From positions 186,001 to 250,000 of the forward strand of contig NZ_JANIAA010000008.1 in NCBI RefSeq assembly GCF_024505145.1: a stretch of 64,000 bases of DNA, in the 5' to 3' direction. Positions 49,957 through 59,473 of this stretch are shown one piece after another; the first letter of the stretch is position 1; the number at the start of each line of letters is the position of its first letter. The stretch comes from Streptomyces rugosispiralis (lineage in GTDB: Bacteria > Actinomycetota > Actinomycetes > Streptomycetales > Streptomycetaceae). A model generated the notes under the pieces. The model had not been told where the DNA came from, ran no database searches, and saw nothing but the letters and a program-made list of their open reading frames with translations. The translations under genes were made by a program, and so were the position numbers.

Positions 49957-50199
49957 TCAGTCGGTCTGCTTACGGGACTTCCTGTCTCCCGCCATCACCA
50001 GACCCGCGATCACCAGGAAGAGGATGATCGGAGCAGCGACATAGAGGCCCAGTGTCTCGGCGACACTCAGGCCCGGACCCGGGTCGTCACCGTCGTCGCG
50101 GGTGAGCGCGAACGCGGGGGACGACATCAGCAGCATCGCCGTCGTCGCGGCGATGACTGCACCGGCGCGCACGGCGTTCTTTTTGACCTTGTTGCTCAC
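49957..50199 (-). CDS. Small exported membrane protein, function unknown
   Basis: An 80-aa protein with a clear signal peptide (hydrophobic residues about 11-29, cleavage near AFA-LT), a short acidic stretch (DDGDDPGPG) and a C-terminal hydrophobic helix (about 48-70) with a basic end KSRKQTD. It would sit in the membrane with a short outer loop. The GTG start is used; a strong terminator follows, so it is a monocistronic unit. Confidence 0.8.
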   Translation of the reverse strand: MSNKVKKNAVRAGAVIAATTAMLLMSSPAFALTRDDGDDPGPGLSVAETLGLYVAAPIILFLVIAGLVMAGDRKSRKQTD

Positions 50200-50294
50200 G
50201 GACTCAAGTTATCCGACGCCCCCCGGCGCCGCGTGCCCGGGGTGGCCTTAACACGATGCTGAGATGACCATGACACGGGCCCGGGATCGCCGGC

Positions 50295-52037
50295 TCAGCG
50301 GCGGCCCGCCTCGCCGAGGTGGACCGTGGGCGGCAGCAGCCGTGGCGCGGCGCGGGAGGCGAGGACGCGTATCCGCAGCCCGTCGGCGGTGACGGGCGCG
50401 GCCAGCGGAAGGATGCGCCGGGCCCCGATGGTCGTCCCGGAGGCGATGTCCCGCCAGGTTCCCGCCACCCGGGCCTGCACGGTGAACTCCTCCACCCGCT
50501 GCCCCTGGCGGATGTCCTCGCCGAGCCGCACCCGGTCGAAGGTGGCCGGATGGCCGGTCACCGGCCGGGAGCCGGTGCCGTATGTCGTCCTTACGGCTTT
50601 GCCGAAGGCCGTAAGGGAGGCCATATCGGCGTCGTCGATCCGGCCGTTCTTCGCGGGCGGGACGTTGAGCAGCAGCGAGGCGTTGCGGCCCACGCTGCGC
50701 TCGTACAGCGACATCAGCTGGTCGGGGGTCTTGGGCCGCTCCGCGGGGTCGTGGAACCAGCCGGGGCGGATCGAGACATCGGCCTCGGCCGGATACCACT
50801 GCAGATAGCGCACGCCCGGCGCGGTCAGCTTGGCGCGCGAGCCGATGTCGGCGTCGGTGGAGTCATTGGGCAGCCCGCCGCCGATGACGGTCCAGGGGTC
50901 GACCGCGGACGGGGTCACCGACCACTCGGTCTCCCTGGCGATGCCGTCCTCGTTGCCCACCCAGCGCACGCCCTGGGCGCCCTGGAAGATCACGGAGTTC
51001 GGGGAGAGCGCGTGGATCAGCTCGAACCAGTTCCTGACGTTGTAGTGCTGGGTGACGCCGGCACCGCCCCAGGGGTTGGCGCCGTCCAGCCAGAACTCGT
51101 CGATGGGGCCGTACTGCGTCAGGATCTCGTAGATCTGGTTGAGGTAGTACGCGTCGTAGTCGTCGGCGGCGAAGCGGAAGGTGGGCAGCGCGCCGGAGGC
51201 GACCTTGGCCGCCCGGTCGTCGCCGGGGACGAGGGTGGGGATGGTGCGCTCGGTGGGCTTGCTGCCGTTGCCGTAGCGCCCCTGACCGGCGGGTGCCCGG
51301 TCGCCGTCCTCCAGGGCCATCCGCTCGGGCAGCGACAGTTCCTCGCCGTTCTGCTGTTTCTCGCGGATCTTCTCGACCCACTGGGCGTGCCAGGCGTGCG
51401 GCAGCTCGGCGCCGTCCGCGGGCGAAAGGTAGACGCCGACCTTGAGTCCCGCCTTACGGGCGGCCTTGACGTACGCGCCCAGGACATCGCCGTCGGGGTT
51501 CCGGCCGCCGGGGCCCTTCGTCCACCAGGGGCTGGCCTCGACGTCGTGGTCGGTGTAGCGGCTCGGGTAGAGCGTGAAGCCGTCGTGGTGCTTGGCGGTG
51601 AGCATGACCTGCCGGGCACCGGCGGCCTGGTACGCCCGCATCCACTGGTCCACGGCGAGCTCGGGCGGGTCGAAGAGCTTCTCGTCCTCGGCTCCGGAGC
51701 CCCACTGGCGGCCGGTCATGGTGTTCATGCCGAAGTGCGTGAAGGCGGTGATCTCGCGCTGTTGCCAGGCCCGCTGCCCGGGGGTGGGAACGGTGTGGGC
51801 GGCCTTGTCGATGATGCGGGCGGGGGTGTCGCAGTCCTCGACGACCTGCTGTGGGGCGGGGGTGATGGGCCCCTCGCATCCGGCCCGCGCGGGGGCCTTC
51901 GTCGCGGCCTCGGCCGGGACGGGAGGGACGGCGGCGGCCGCGAGGGCGGCCAGGGCGAGGGCGCGGAGCGCGAGCAGCGCACGCCGCCGTCCGCGGGTTC
52001 TGTGGGCGCCGGGCGTTCCGTCCAGAGGTCGGGCCAT
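50295..52037 (-). CDS. Secreted alpha-L-fucosidase, GH29
   Basis: A 580-aa exported glycoside hydrolase. The signal peptide (about residues 20-44, ending AEA-AT) precedes the catalytic barrel; FTHFGMNTMTGRQWG and TAKHHDGF are GH29 hallmarks, and the nucleophile Asp318 is in EFWLDGANPW. A C-terminal beta domain of about 100 residues follows. It releases alpha-fucose from glycans. The ATG at 52037 is the natural start. It sits among other glycan enzymes (GH84, malQ) but in its own transcription unit. Confidence 0.93.
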   Translation of the reverse strand: MARPLDGTPGAHRTRGRRRALLALRALALAALAAAAVPPVPAEAATKAPARAGCEGPITPAPQQVVEDCDTPARIIDKAAHTVPTPGQRAWQQREITAFTHFGMNTMTGRQWGSGAEDEKLFDPPELAVDQWMRAYQAAGARQVMLTAKHHDGFTLYPSRYTDHDVEASPWWTKGPGGRNPDGDVLGAYVKAARKAGLKVGVYLSPADGAELPHAWHAQWVEKIREKQQNGEELSLPERMALEDGDRAPAGQGRYGNGSKPTERTIPTLVPGDDRAAKVASGALPTFRFAADDYDAYYLNQIYEILTQYGPIDEFWLDGANPWGGAGVTQHYNVRNWFELIHALSPNSVIFQGAQGVRWVGNEDGIARETEWSVTPSAVDPWTVIGGGLPNDSTDADIGSRAKLTAPGVRYLQWYPAEADVSIRPGWFHDPAERPKTPDQLMSLYERSVGRNASLLLNVPPAKNGRIDDADMASLTAFGKAVRTTYGTGSRPVTGHPATFDRVRLGEDIRQGQRVEEFTVQARVAGTWRDIASGTTIGARRILPLAAPVTADGLRIRVLASRAAPRLLPPTVHLGEAGRR

Positions 52038-52279
52038 GGTCCCCTCCAGGTCTCCGATCCAGATCTCCGATCGGCATTGATCGGATCTCTATGGCGGTGT
52101 CCATGACAGCCTGACAGAGGAGATGCGCTCTGGGGAGACCACGCACCACAGAGGTCCCACCTATGGGGTTCCCGCCGCAGGTGGCACGATCCACCGGACA
52201 CCGCCGGGACGGCACGGACACCGCCTGGGAACGGCACGGACACCGCCTGGCCGACGGCCGGTACGGGAGGCCTCCCCCG

Positions 52280-52353
52280 CCCCTCCCCGCCCCGCTGCCA
52301 GGGGCTCCGGGGTCCGGGGCGGAGCCCCGGTTACGGGAAGGGGCGGGGAGGGG
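52280..52353 (-). terminator. malQ terminator, nested hairpin
   Basis: Outer 14-bp perfect stem CCCCTCCCCGCCCC / GGGGCGGGGAGGGG enclosing GGGGCTCCG / CGGAGCCCC, about 50 bp past the malQ stop. Confidence 0.85.
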
Positions 52354-52402
52354 AACAGCCCGCCGCAGGCGTCACGATCCGACGGGCCCCCGGAGCGAGC
52401 GG

Positions 52403-54631
52403 CTACGCGACGGGCGCACCGGAAGGACGAGGCGCGAGCCGGGCCACCTCGTCCATCAGCGTGCGCAGCCGGGGCGAGGCGACCAGCTCCTCCAGGGACA
52501 TCGGGCGCCCCTCGGCGTCGGCGATCGGCAGTCGCCAGTTGGGGTACTGATCCCACGTGCCCGGCAGATTCTGCGGTCTGCGGTCCCCCACCGCGTCCGG
52601 CAGCCAGACGCCCACCATCTTCGCCGGGGTGCGCAGCAGAAAGCGGTGGACCGCCTTGACCGCCGCCTCCTCGTCGCCCGGCCCCTCCGGCAGCAGCCCG
52701 AGCCGCCCCAGCAGCCCCAGCCACTCGGCGACCTCGACCGCGTCCGCCGCCCGCTCCTCGGCGAGGGGGCGGCTCAGCAGGCCCAGCCGGTGGCGGAGCT
52801 CGACATGTTCGCCGGTGAGCCGGGCGGCCGTACTCGGCAGATCGTGGGTCGTCACGGTGGCCAGGCAGTCCGCCCGCCACTCCTCCGGCGCCAGCGGCCG
52901 GGCCGCGCCCGCCCCGTCGTAGTTCCGCTCGAACCACATCACCGAGGTGCCCAGCACCCCCCGCCGCTCCAGCTCCTCCCGCACACCGGGCTCGACCGTC
53001 CCCAGGTCCTCCCCTATGACGACCGCCCCGGCCCGGTGCGCCTCCAGGGCGAGCGCGCCGAGCATCGCCTCCGCGTCGTAGCGGACGTAACAGCCCTCGG
53101 CCGGCTCCCGTCCCTCCGGCACCCACCACAGCCGGAAGAGGCCCATCACATGGTCGATGCGGAGCGCGCCCGCGTGCCGTAAGAGGCCACTCAGCAGCTC
53201 GCGGTAGGGGGCGTAGCCGGTGGCCGCGAGGGCGTCCGGGCGCCACGGCGGCAGGCCCCAGTCCTGGCCCCGGGAGTTGAAGGCGTCCGGGGGCGCGCCG
53301 ATCGACATGCCGGAGGCGAAGACGTCCTGGAGCGCCCAGGCGTCGGCGCCCGAGGGATGGACCCCGACCGCCAGGTCATGGACGAGGCCGATGCCCATGC
53401 CCGCCTCGCGCGCGGCGCGCTGGGCGGCGGCCAGCTGGGCGTCGGTGAGCCAGGCCAGCCAGCAGTGGAAGTCGGTGCGGTCCAGGTGCTCGGCCCGCGC
53501 CCGTGCGGTGCCCGCCGAGCCCGGGTCGGCCAGGCCGTCGGGCCAGGCGCGCCATTCGGGGCCGTGGGTCTCGGCGAGCGCGCACCACAGGGCGTGGTCC
53601 TCCAGGGCCTGGCCGCGCTCGGCGAGGAAGTCGCAGTAGGCGGCGCGGCGGCCGGGGCTGAGCGGGACCGTCCGCACCAGCTCCAGCGCCTCGCGCTTGA
53701 GGGCCCAGACGGCGTCCCGGTCGATGAGGGCGCCCTCGCGCAGGACGGCCGTACGGAGGGCGGCGGCGGCCTCCAGCAGCTGATCGGCCCGCGCACGGGC
53801 GCGGCCGCGCAGATGCGCGTATTCGGGCACGTCCTCGATCCGCAGATGGACCGGGTCGGGGAAGCGCCGCGAGGACGGGCGGTACGGCGAGGGGTCGGTG
53901 GGCGCGGCCGGGGTGCCGGGCACGGCGGCGTGCAGCGGGTTGATCTGGACGAAGCCGGCGCCGAGCGCCCGCCCGGACCAGGCGGCCAGATCGGCCAGGT
54001 CGCCGAGGTCGCCCATGCCCCAGGAACGCGCGGAGAGCAGCGAGTAGAGCTGCACCAGGAAGCCGTGGCTGCGGACCGGGGACAACGGCATCCGGTCGGG
54101 GGCCACGATGAGGGAGGCGGTGGCGCGGCGGCCGTCAGGGGCCTCGGCGAGCAGGGTGTGGGCGCCGGGCGGCAGCGCGGCGAGCGCGGTAAGGAGGCCA
54201 TCGGCGATGGCGCCCTCCGTAAGGACGCCCTCCATGAGGACGCCGTCCGTGCGAACTCCGGCCGCGAGAGCGCCGTCCTCGCGGGTGCCCTTCGGCAGGG
54301 GGCCACCGGTCCGTAACGCCCGCGCGGCCGCCCGCCCCCGCGGGTGCGGTGCGCCGTCCTCGGGGCGCACCCGCAGCGCCGTGCCCTCGGGCAGGCTCAG
54401 GCGGGGCGCCTTGCCGGGGCGCACCACCACACAGGGGGGCAGCAGCCGGTCGCGCAGTCGGCCGTCATGCCGGTCCAGCGCTTCGCGTACGGATCGGGGG
54501 GTCGAGGCGTCCACGCCGAGCGCGGCGAGCACGGCGACGACCGTGTCCTCGGGCACCTGGACGGTGCGGCCCGGGGCGGGCTCGTAGGAGGTGGCGACAC
54601 CGTGCAGCTCGGCGAGCCGCGCTCTGCCCAT
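52403..54631 (-). CDS. malQ: 4-alpha-glucanotransferase (amylomaltase), GH77
   Basis: A 742-aa cytoplasmic enzyme that moves maltosyl units between alpha-1,4-glucans. Catalytic residues are visible: nucleophile Asp in LRIDHVMG, general acid Glu in VVIGEDLGT and stabilising Asp in VTTHDLPS. The N-terminal about 150 residues are an extra actinobacterial domain that contains a Gly/Glu-rich expansion (GVLMEGVLTEGAIADGLL) from three 15-bp DNA repeats. Its ATG overlaps the stop of a 96-aa upstream gene by one base, so translation is coupled. Confidence 0.95.
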   Translation of the reverse strand: MGRARLAELHGVATSYEPAPGRTVQVPEDTVVAVLAALGVDASTPRSVREALDRHDGRLRDRLLPPCVVVRPGKAPRLSLPEGTALRVRPEDGAPHPRGRAAARALRTGGPLPKGTREDGALAAGVRTDGVLMEGVLTEGAIADGLLTALAALPPGAHTLLAEAPDGRRATASLIVAPDRMPLSPVRSHGFLVQLYSLLSARSWGMGDLGDLADLAAWSGRALGAGFVQINPLHAAVPGTPAAPTDPSPYRPSSRRFPDPVHLRIEDVPEYAHLRGRARARADQLLEAAAALRTAVLREGALIDRDAVWALKREALELVRTVPLSPGRRAAYCDFLAERGQALEDHALWCALAETHGPEWRAWPDGLADPGSAGTARARAEHLDRTDFHCWLAWLTDAQLAAAQRAAREAGMGIGLVHDLAVGVHPSGADAWALQDVFASGMSIGAPPDAFNSRGQDWGLPPWRPDALAATGYAPYRELLSGLLRHAGALRIDHVMGLFRLWWVPEGREPAEGCYVRYDAEAMLGALALEAHRAGAVVIGEDLGTVEPGVREELERRGVLGTSVMWFERNYDGAGAARPLAPEEWRADCLATVTTHDLPSTAARLTGEHVELRHRLGLLSRPLAEERAADAVEVAEWLGLLGRLGLLPEGPGDEEAAVKAVHRFLLRTPAKMVGVWLPDAVGDRRPQNLPGTWDQYPNWRLPIADAEGRPMSLEELVASPRLRTLMDEVARLAPRPSGAPVA
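54211..54255. repeat. Three 15-bp repeats inside malQ
   Basis: Units CGCCCTCCGTAAGGA, CGCCCTCCATGAGGA and CGCCGTCCGTGCGAA encode an in-frame five-residue repeat in the N-terminal domain of malQ. Confidence 0.8.
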
Positions 54632-54921
54632 CAGTACTCCATCGGCTCGCAGCCCGCGCCCGCGCCGGCAAGGACGGCGGTCGGCTCACTCGTCAGGGGA
54701 GGTTCGGCGGCGAGCGGAGGCTCGCTGGTCAGGGGAATGTTGTCGGAGAGCGGGGGCTCGCTGGTGAGGGGCGCCTCGGTGGCGCTTCCGGACCCGAAGC
54801 CGTCCAGGCCGCACAGTCCGCAGTCGGGGTCGGAGACCCCGTCGAAGGGATCCGGTTCGCTGGACGCCTCGGGGCCGGGTTTGGACAGAGCGGAAAGCAG
54901 GAGTTGAGCTGACGCGGCCAC
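54631..54921 (-). CDS. Small Pro-rich protein overlapping malQ, function unknown
   Basis: A 96-aa protein with no signal peptide. The first about 45 residues hold two cysteines in DCGLCGLDG; then come three copies of PLTSEPPL-like sequence and a C-terminal tail with a third cysteine (GCEPMEY). Its GTG has GGAGG six bases upstream, codon third positions are GC-rich, and its stop overlaps the malQ start (TGATG), so it is very likely translated and coupled to malQ. I know no family for it. Confidence 0.65.
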   Translation of the reverse strand: MAASAQLLLSALSKPGPEASSEPDPFDGVSDPDCGLCGLDGFGSGSATEAPLTSEPPLSDNIPLTSEPPLAAEPPLTSEPTAVLAGAGAGCEPMEY

Positions 54922-55289
54922 ACGGACCTCCGTGGGGTTGTCGGCAGTGGGTCATTCCCAGCTCTACCCACTCCGGGCGGACGCAGACGTAAACGCCCCC
55001 CGGACGTGCTGTAGGTCACATCCCCTCTGGGCGGCGATTTAACGGCGGGAAGGGATCGGGGGCACAGAGTTTACGAACAGGACCGCCCTTCATCCGTCAG
55101 ACTTGCGCCGGGCGTGCCGCGCCCGGCGCGGGCCGCCCGAGGCCCGGCGCCAGGCGCCCGAGGCGCGGCGCACGCGGCAATGCCGACACTTCGGTCGTTC
55201 GCGTTGACACCCTCACCGGCCTGGTGGTGGGCTCTCGCCTATCGGCGCCATATCTACGGGGACCGGCTATCTGGATCGAGGAGAGGCCC
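54922..55289. other. Divergent region between the malQ operon and the GH84 gene
   Basis: A 368-bp gap that holds the promoters of both. TTGACA near 55204 is a possible -35 for the GH84 gene. No small gene is apparent. Confidence 0.45.
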
Positions 55290-58200
55290 GTGCAGTTCGG
55301 GGGGAAGAGGCCCAGGGCAGCGGGCGCGACGGCCATGGCCGCCGCGGTCATCGGGGGGCTGCTCGGCGGTGCCCCGGCGGCCACCGCGGCACCGGTGGAC
55401 CACGGCGCCCCGGGTGCCACCACACCGGAGCGCGACAGCAGCGAGGGCATACCGCCCGTATGGCCGCGCCCCCAGTCGCTGCGGGCGCAGGGGGCGGAGC
55501 TGGCGCTGGGGGACGAGGCCACGCTCATAGCCGACGGCGACGCCGATCCGTACGCCCTGGACGCGCTGCGCGGCCTGCTGCACGACGCGGGGGTGCGCAC
55601 CGTCAACGAGGCCACGCCCGGTGGCAAGGCCCCGGCGCGCGGGCTGGTGGTGCATGTCGGCGGTAAGGGCGCGACGAACGCGTTGCGCGCCCTGCGCGCC
55701 CCCGAGCGCGGCGACCTCCCCTCCGGCGGCTATCTGCTGGCCACGGGCCCGGTGGACGGGCACCCCACGGTCGCGCTGTCCGGCGTCGGCCCGGACGGGC
55801 TCTTCCACGCCGTCCAGACCCTGCGCCAGCTGCTGGTGAAGCGGGAGGGCCGGGGCTCCGCCCTCGCCGGGGTGACCGTCCGCGACTGGCCCGCGGCGGG
55901 CGCAAGGGGGATGACGGAGGGGTTCTACGGCTCCCCGTGGTCGCACCGCGACCGGCTGGCCCAGCTCGACTTCATGGGCCGCACCAAGCAGAACCGCTAT
56001 CTCTACGCGCCCGGCGACGACACCTACCGGCAGGCCCGCTGGCGCGACCCCTACCCGGCCGAGCGGCGCGAGGAGTTCCGCGAGCTGGCCACGCGCGCCC
56101 GAGCCAACCATGTGACCCTCGGCTGGGCGGTCTCCCCCGGCCAGGAGATGTGCTTCTCGTCCTCGAAGGACCTCAAGGCGCTGCTGCGGAAGGTCGACGC
56201 CATGTGGGCGCTCGGGGTGCGCTCCTTCCAGCTGCAGTTCCAGGACGTCAGCTACAGCGAGTGGCACTGCGGCGCCGACGCCGACGAATTCGGCTCCGGC
56301 CCGGAGGCCGCCGCCACCGCGCAGGCCAAGGTGGCCAACGCCCTCGCCCGGCATCTGGCCGAGCGCTACCCCGGCTCGGCCCCGCTGTCCCTGATGCCGA
56401 CCGAGTACTACCAGGACGGCGACACCGAGTTCCGGCGTGCGCTGGGCGGCGGGCTCGACCAGCGCGTGGAGGTCGCCTGGACCGGGGTCGGGGTGGTGCC
56501 CAGGACCATCACCGGCGGTGAGCTGGCCGGTGCCCGGTCGGCGTTCGGCCACCGCCTGGTCACCATGGACAACTACCCGGTCAACGACTGGGCGCAGGAC
56601 CGGATCTTCCTCGGCCCGTACACCGGCCGCGACCCGGCGGTGGCCACCCAGTCCGCGGCGCTGCTGGCCAACGCCATGGAGCAGCCGACCGCCTCCCGGA
56701 TCCCGCTGTTCACCGCCGCCGACTTCGCCTGGAACCCGCGCGGCTACCGCCCCCAGGAGTCCTGGCAGGCGGCCATCGACGATCTCGCCGGGCCGGACAC
56801 CAAGACCCGCGCCGCCCTGCGCGCCCTGGCCGGGAACGACGCCTCCTCGGTGCTCGGCGGGGACGAGTCCGCGTATCTGCGCCCGCTCATCGACGCCTTC
56901 TGGACGGCCGTGGGCGGTACGGACGTGGAGCGGCTGGAGCGCGCGGCCGACCGGCTGCGCGGCGCCTTCACGACGATGCGTGACGCCCCCGAGCGGCTGG
57001 CCCGCACGCTGGGCGACGATGTGCGGCCCTGGCTCGACCAGCTGAGCCGGTACGGCGACGCGGGGGTGCGGGCCGTGGACATGCTCACCGCCCAGGCGCG
57101 CGGCGACGGGGCTGCGGCCTGGAAGGCCCAGCTCGCGGTGGATGCGCTGCGCGAGAGGATCGGGGACAGCCGGGTCACGGTCGGCAAGGGCGTCCTCGAC
57201 CCCTTCCTCGCCAAGGCCCTGATCCGGGCGGACGCCTGGTCGGGCGTGGACCGGACCCCGAAGCTGGGGCTGCGGACCGGCAAGGAGGACCGCGCGGCGG
57301 CCGACGGTAAGGCGGCCACCGAGGTGTCCTCGCCCGGCCGCCCGGTCACCGTGCGCTTCGGCCGCAGCCGTCCGCTCTCCTCGGTCTCCGCGCTCACCGC
57401 CCGGGTCCGGGACGCCGCACCCGGTACCGTCGAGGCGCATGTCCCCGGTGAGGGCTGGCGCCGTATCGGCGCCCTCTCCGGCAGCGGCTTCACCCAGGTC
57501 AGGGCGGCGGACGGGGACAAGGACCTGTCGGCGGACGCGATCCGGCTGAGCTGGCCGGAGGGCACCACCCCGCCGGCCGTGCACGAGATCACGCCCTGGT
57601 TCGGCGACACCCCGGACGCCGGGCTCACGCTGTCCCACAGGACGGCGGACGCGCAGATAGGCGGCGACGCGGCCGTGGTCGAGGCCCAGCTGGTCTCCCA
57701 CCGCCCCGGCGATGTGAACGGCGACCTTACGGTGAAGGCGCCGCGCGGCATCACGGTCCGGGCCCCCGACGGGGTGACGGCCCCGCGCGGCGGTACGGCG
57801 ACCGCCCGGCTGGAGATATCGGTGGCCAAGGGCACCAAGCCGGGCAGCTACTCCCTCCCGGTCCGCTTCGGCTCCGAGGAGCGCATGCTGACCGTAAGGG
57901 CGCTGCCACGTCCCGGCGGCCCGGACCTGGCCCGGGCGAAGGGCACGAAGGCGACCTCGTCCGGCGATGAGGCCGCCGATTTCCCGGCGTCCGCCGCGAT
58001 CGACGGCAAGGCGGACACCCGCTGGTCATCCCGGGCCGAGGACGGCGCCTGGCTCCAGCTGGAGCTGGCCCACCCGGCCCGGATCGGCCGCCTGGAGCTG
58101 AACTGGCAGGACGCGTACGCCTCCCGCTACCGCGTCCAGGTCTCCAAGGACGGCCGCACCTGGCGGGACGCGGCGACGGTCGCCCATGGGAAGGGCGGCC

Positions 58201-58322
58201 GGGAGTCGATCGGCATGGACGCCCCGGACACCCGGTTCATCCGGGTCCAGGGCGTCGAGCGCGCCACCCGCTTCGGCTACTCCCTCTGGTCGGTCGCCGC
58301 CTACGCGGTGCGGAAGGACTAG
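55290..58322 (+). CDS. Secreted beta-N-acetylglucosaminidase, GH84, with C-terminal F5/8-type domain
   Basis: A 1010-aa exported protein. A signal peptide (to about residue 33) is followed by the GH20b-like N-domain, the GH84 barrel (GMTEGFYGSPW at its start), an alpha/beta linker, a beta domain and a discoidin/CBM32-type domain at the C-terminus (WSSRAEDGAWLQLEL). At the catalytic Asp-Asp site of GH84 the sequence reads QFQDV (Gln318-Asp319), so the first aspartate seems replaced. It would cleave N-acetylglucosaminides outside the cell. The GTG at 55290 with GAGGAG upstream sets the start. Confidence 0.9.
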   Translation: MQFGGKRPRAAGATAMAAAVIGGLLGGAPAATAAPVDHGAPGATTPERDSSEGIPPVWPRPQSLRAQGAELALGDEATLIADGDADPYALDALRGLLHDAGVRTVNEATPGGKAPARGLVVHVGGKGATNALRALRAPERGDLPSGGYLLATGPVDGHPTVALSGVGPDGLFHAVQTLRQLLVKREGRGSALAGVTVRDWPAAGARGMTEGFYGSPWSHRDRLAQLDFMGRTKQNRYLYAPGDDTYRQARWRDPYPAERREEFRELATRARANHVTLGWAVSPGQEMCFSSSKDLKALLRKVDAMWALGVRSFQLQFQDVSYSEWHCGADADEFGSGPEAAATAQAKVANALARHLAERYPGSAPLSLMPTEYYQDGDTEFRRALGGGLDQRVEVAWTGVGVVPRTITGGELAGARSAFGHRLVTMDNYPVNDWAQDRIFLGPYTGRDPAVATQSAALLANAMEQPTASRIPLFTAADFAWNPRGYRPQESWQAAIDDLAGPDTKTRAALRALAGNDASSVLGGDESAYLRPLIDAFWTAVGGTDVERLERAADRLRGAFTTMRDAPERLARTLGDDVRPWLDQLSRYGDAGVRAVDMLTAQARGDGAAAWKAQLAVDALRERIGDSRVTVGKGVLDPFLAKALIRADAWSGVDRTPKLGLRTGKEDRAAADGKAATEVSSPGRPVTVRFGRSRPLSSVSALTARVRDAAPGTVEAHVPGEGWRRIGALSGSGFTQVRAADGDKDLSADAIRLSWPEGTTPPAVHEITPWFGDTPDAGLTLSHRTADAQIGGDAAVVEAQLVSHRPGDVNGDLTVKAPRGITVRAPDGVTAPRGGTATARLEISVAKGTKPGSYSLPVRFGSEERMLTVRALPRPGGPDLARAKGTKATSSGDEAADFPASAAIDGKADTRWSSRAEDGAWLQLELAHPARIGRLELNWQDAYASRYRVQVSKDGRTWRDAATVAHGKGGRESIGMDAPDTRFIRVQGVERATRFGYSLWSVAAYAVRKD

Positions 58323-58391
58323 GGCCTGTCTGGGGTTGTGATCTGGGCTCGCGGGGCGTGGCACGCACGCTCGCGAGCGGCGCAGAAGGAT

Positions 58392-58447
58392 TGGGTCCTG
58401 TCCGGCGGATCTTCACGGGTCCGTGAAGATCCGCCGGACAGGACCCA
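58392..58447. terminator. 56-bp near-perfect palindrome between converging genes
   Basis: Two 27-bp arms (TGGGTCCTGTCCGGCGGATC... and its complement) with a 2-nt centre. It would act as a two-way terminator for the GH84 and HNH genes but is far longer than needed. The preceding 60 bp (GGGCCTGTCTGGGG...) may be a transposon-end relic. Confidence 0.75.
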
Positions 58448-58483
58448 GGGGCTCCCGCGGGCAGACACAGTAATGGCCCGGTC

Positions 58484-59020
58484 TCAGGCAGATTTGCCGT
58501 CGATCCGGGCCATGGCGTCTTCCGCGCCGTATGCCTGCAGGTATGGCAGCCAGCGCGGGTCCCTATGGCCCGTGCCGATGATCCGCCACGCGAGCCCCGA
58601 TGGCGGCGCGGGTTGATGGCGCAGCCGCCAGCCGATCTCGGCGACATGGCGGTCGGCCTTGACGTGATTGCAGCGACGGCACGCGGCGACCACGTTTTCC
58701 CAGGTGTGCTGCCCGCCACGGCTGCGCGGGATGACGTGATCGACGCTGGTTGCGACGCCACCGCAATAGGCGCATCGGCCGCCGTCGCGGGCGAACAGGG
58801 CGCGGCGGGTGAGCGGAACGGGGCCGCGAAAGGGCACCCGCACAAAGCGCTTCAGCCGAACGACGCTGGGTGCGGGGATCGCGCGGGTCGCGCTGTGCAT
58901 CAGGGCGCCTGAGTCCTCGAGGCTGACGGCTTTGTCATTGAGGACGAGTACGAGCGCGCGGCGGAGCGGTACGACGCCGAGGGGCTCGTACGACGCGTTG
59001 AGGACCAGGACATGCGGCAC
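58484..59020 (-). CDS. HNH endonuclease-domain protein
   Basis: A 178-aa protein. The N-terminal half (VLVLNASYEPLGVVPLRRAL) is typical of the actinobacterial family; the HNH site follows with zinc cysteines 83/86 (CAYC) and 114/117 (CRRC), the catalytic DH at 94-95 and the conserved Asn near 109. All key residues remain, so nuclease activity is plausible. The start is a GTG with AAGGAGG upstream. Such solitary HNH genes occur in nearly all Streptomyces, without known targets. Confidence 0.9.
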   Translation of the reverse strand: MPHVLVLNASYEPLGVVPLRRALVLVLNDKAVSLEDSGALMHSATRAIPAPSVVRLKRFVRVPFRGPVPLTRRALFARDGGRCAYCGGVATSVDHVIPRSRGGQHTWENVVAACRRCNHVKADRHVAEIGWRLRHQPAPPSGLAWRIIGTGHRDPRWLPYLQAYGAEDAMARIDGKSA

Positions 59021-59473
59021 GGGGGCCTCCTTGTACGCCGGCGGCGCGTGGCTCGCGCCGGGACGATCTCCCCCAGTTTCCCCTGAACCCTGGCCGGAAC
59101 GCCACTATCACCGGGTTAACGGTTGAGAGGCATTTCCGCGTACCGCACGTATACCCTCCGTACGCGGCGACGACACCGACCGCTTGACCACTGCCCTGTC
59201 GGCCCTCCGGCCACCTTGCGCACGAGGTGCGCAGGGAGCGGGATACCACCGCGAAGTGGCAAGAATCACGGCCCGCCCCGGCCGGTGCCGCCGCACGGCC
59301 CCGGCCGGGGCAGAACATGGAATTGCCGCCTCCGGACCCGCTCATATGCGCCCCCCGGCCGCGCTCGCGCGCTCTCGAACACAGGAACGGCGCACCTCGC
59401 GCCCGGCTAGTGTGTGAGAGGTTGCACGCGCGGGTGATCCGTGCGGGCATGTCGCATACGAAGGGTTTCTGCT
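59021..59473. other. Divergent region, no gene seen
   Basis: About 450 bp between the HNH and MscS genes, read outward on both sides. No coding frame with a ribosome site and no clear operator is seen. Confidence 0.5.
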
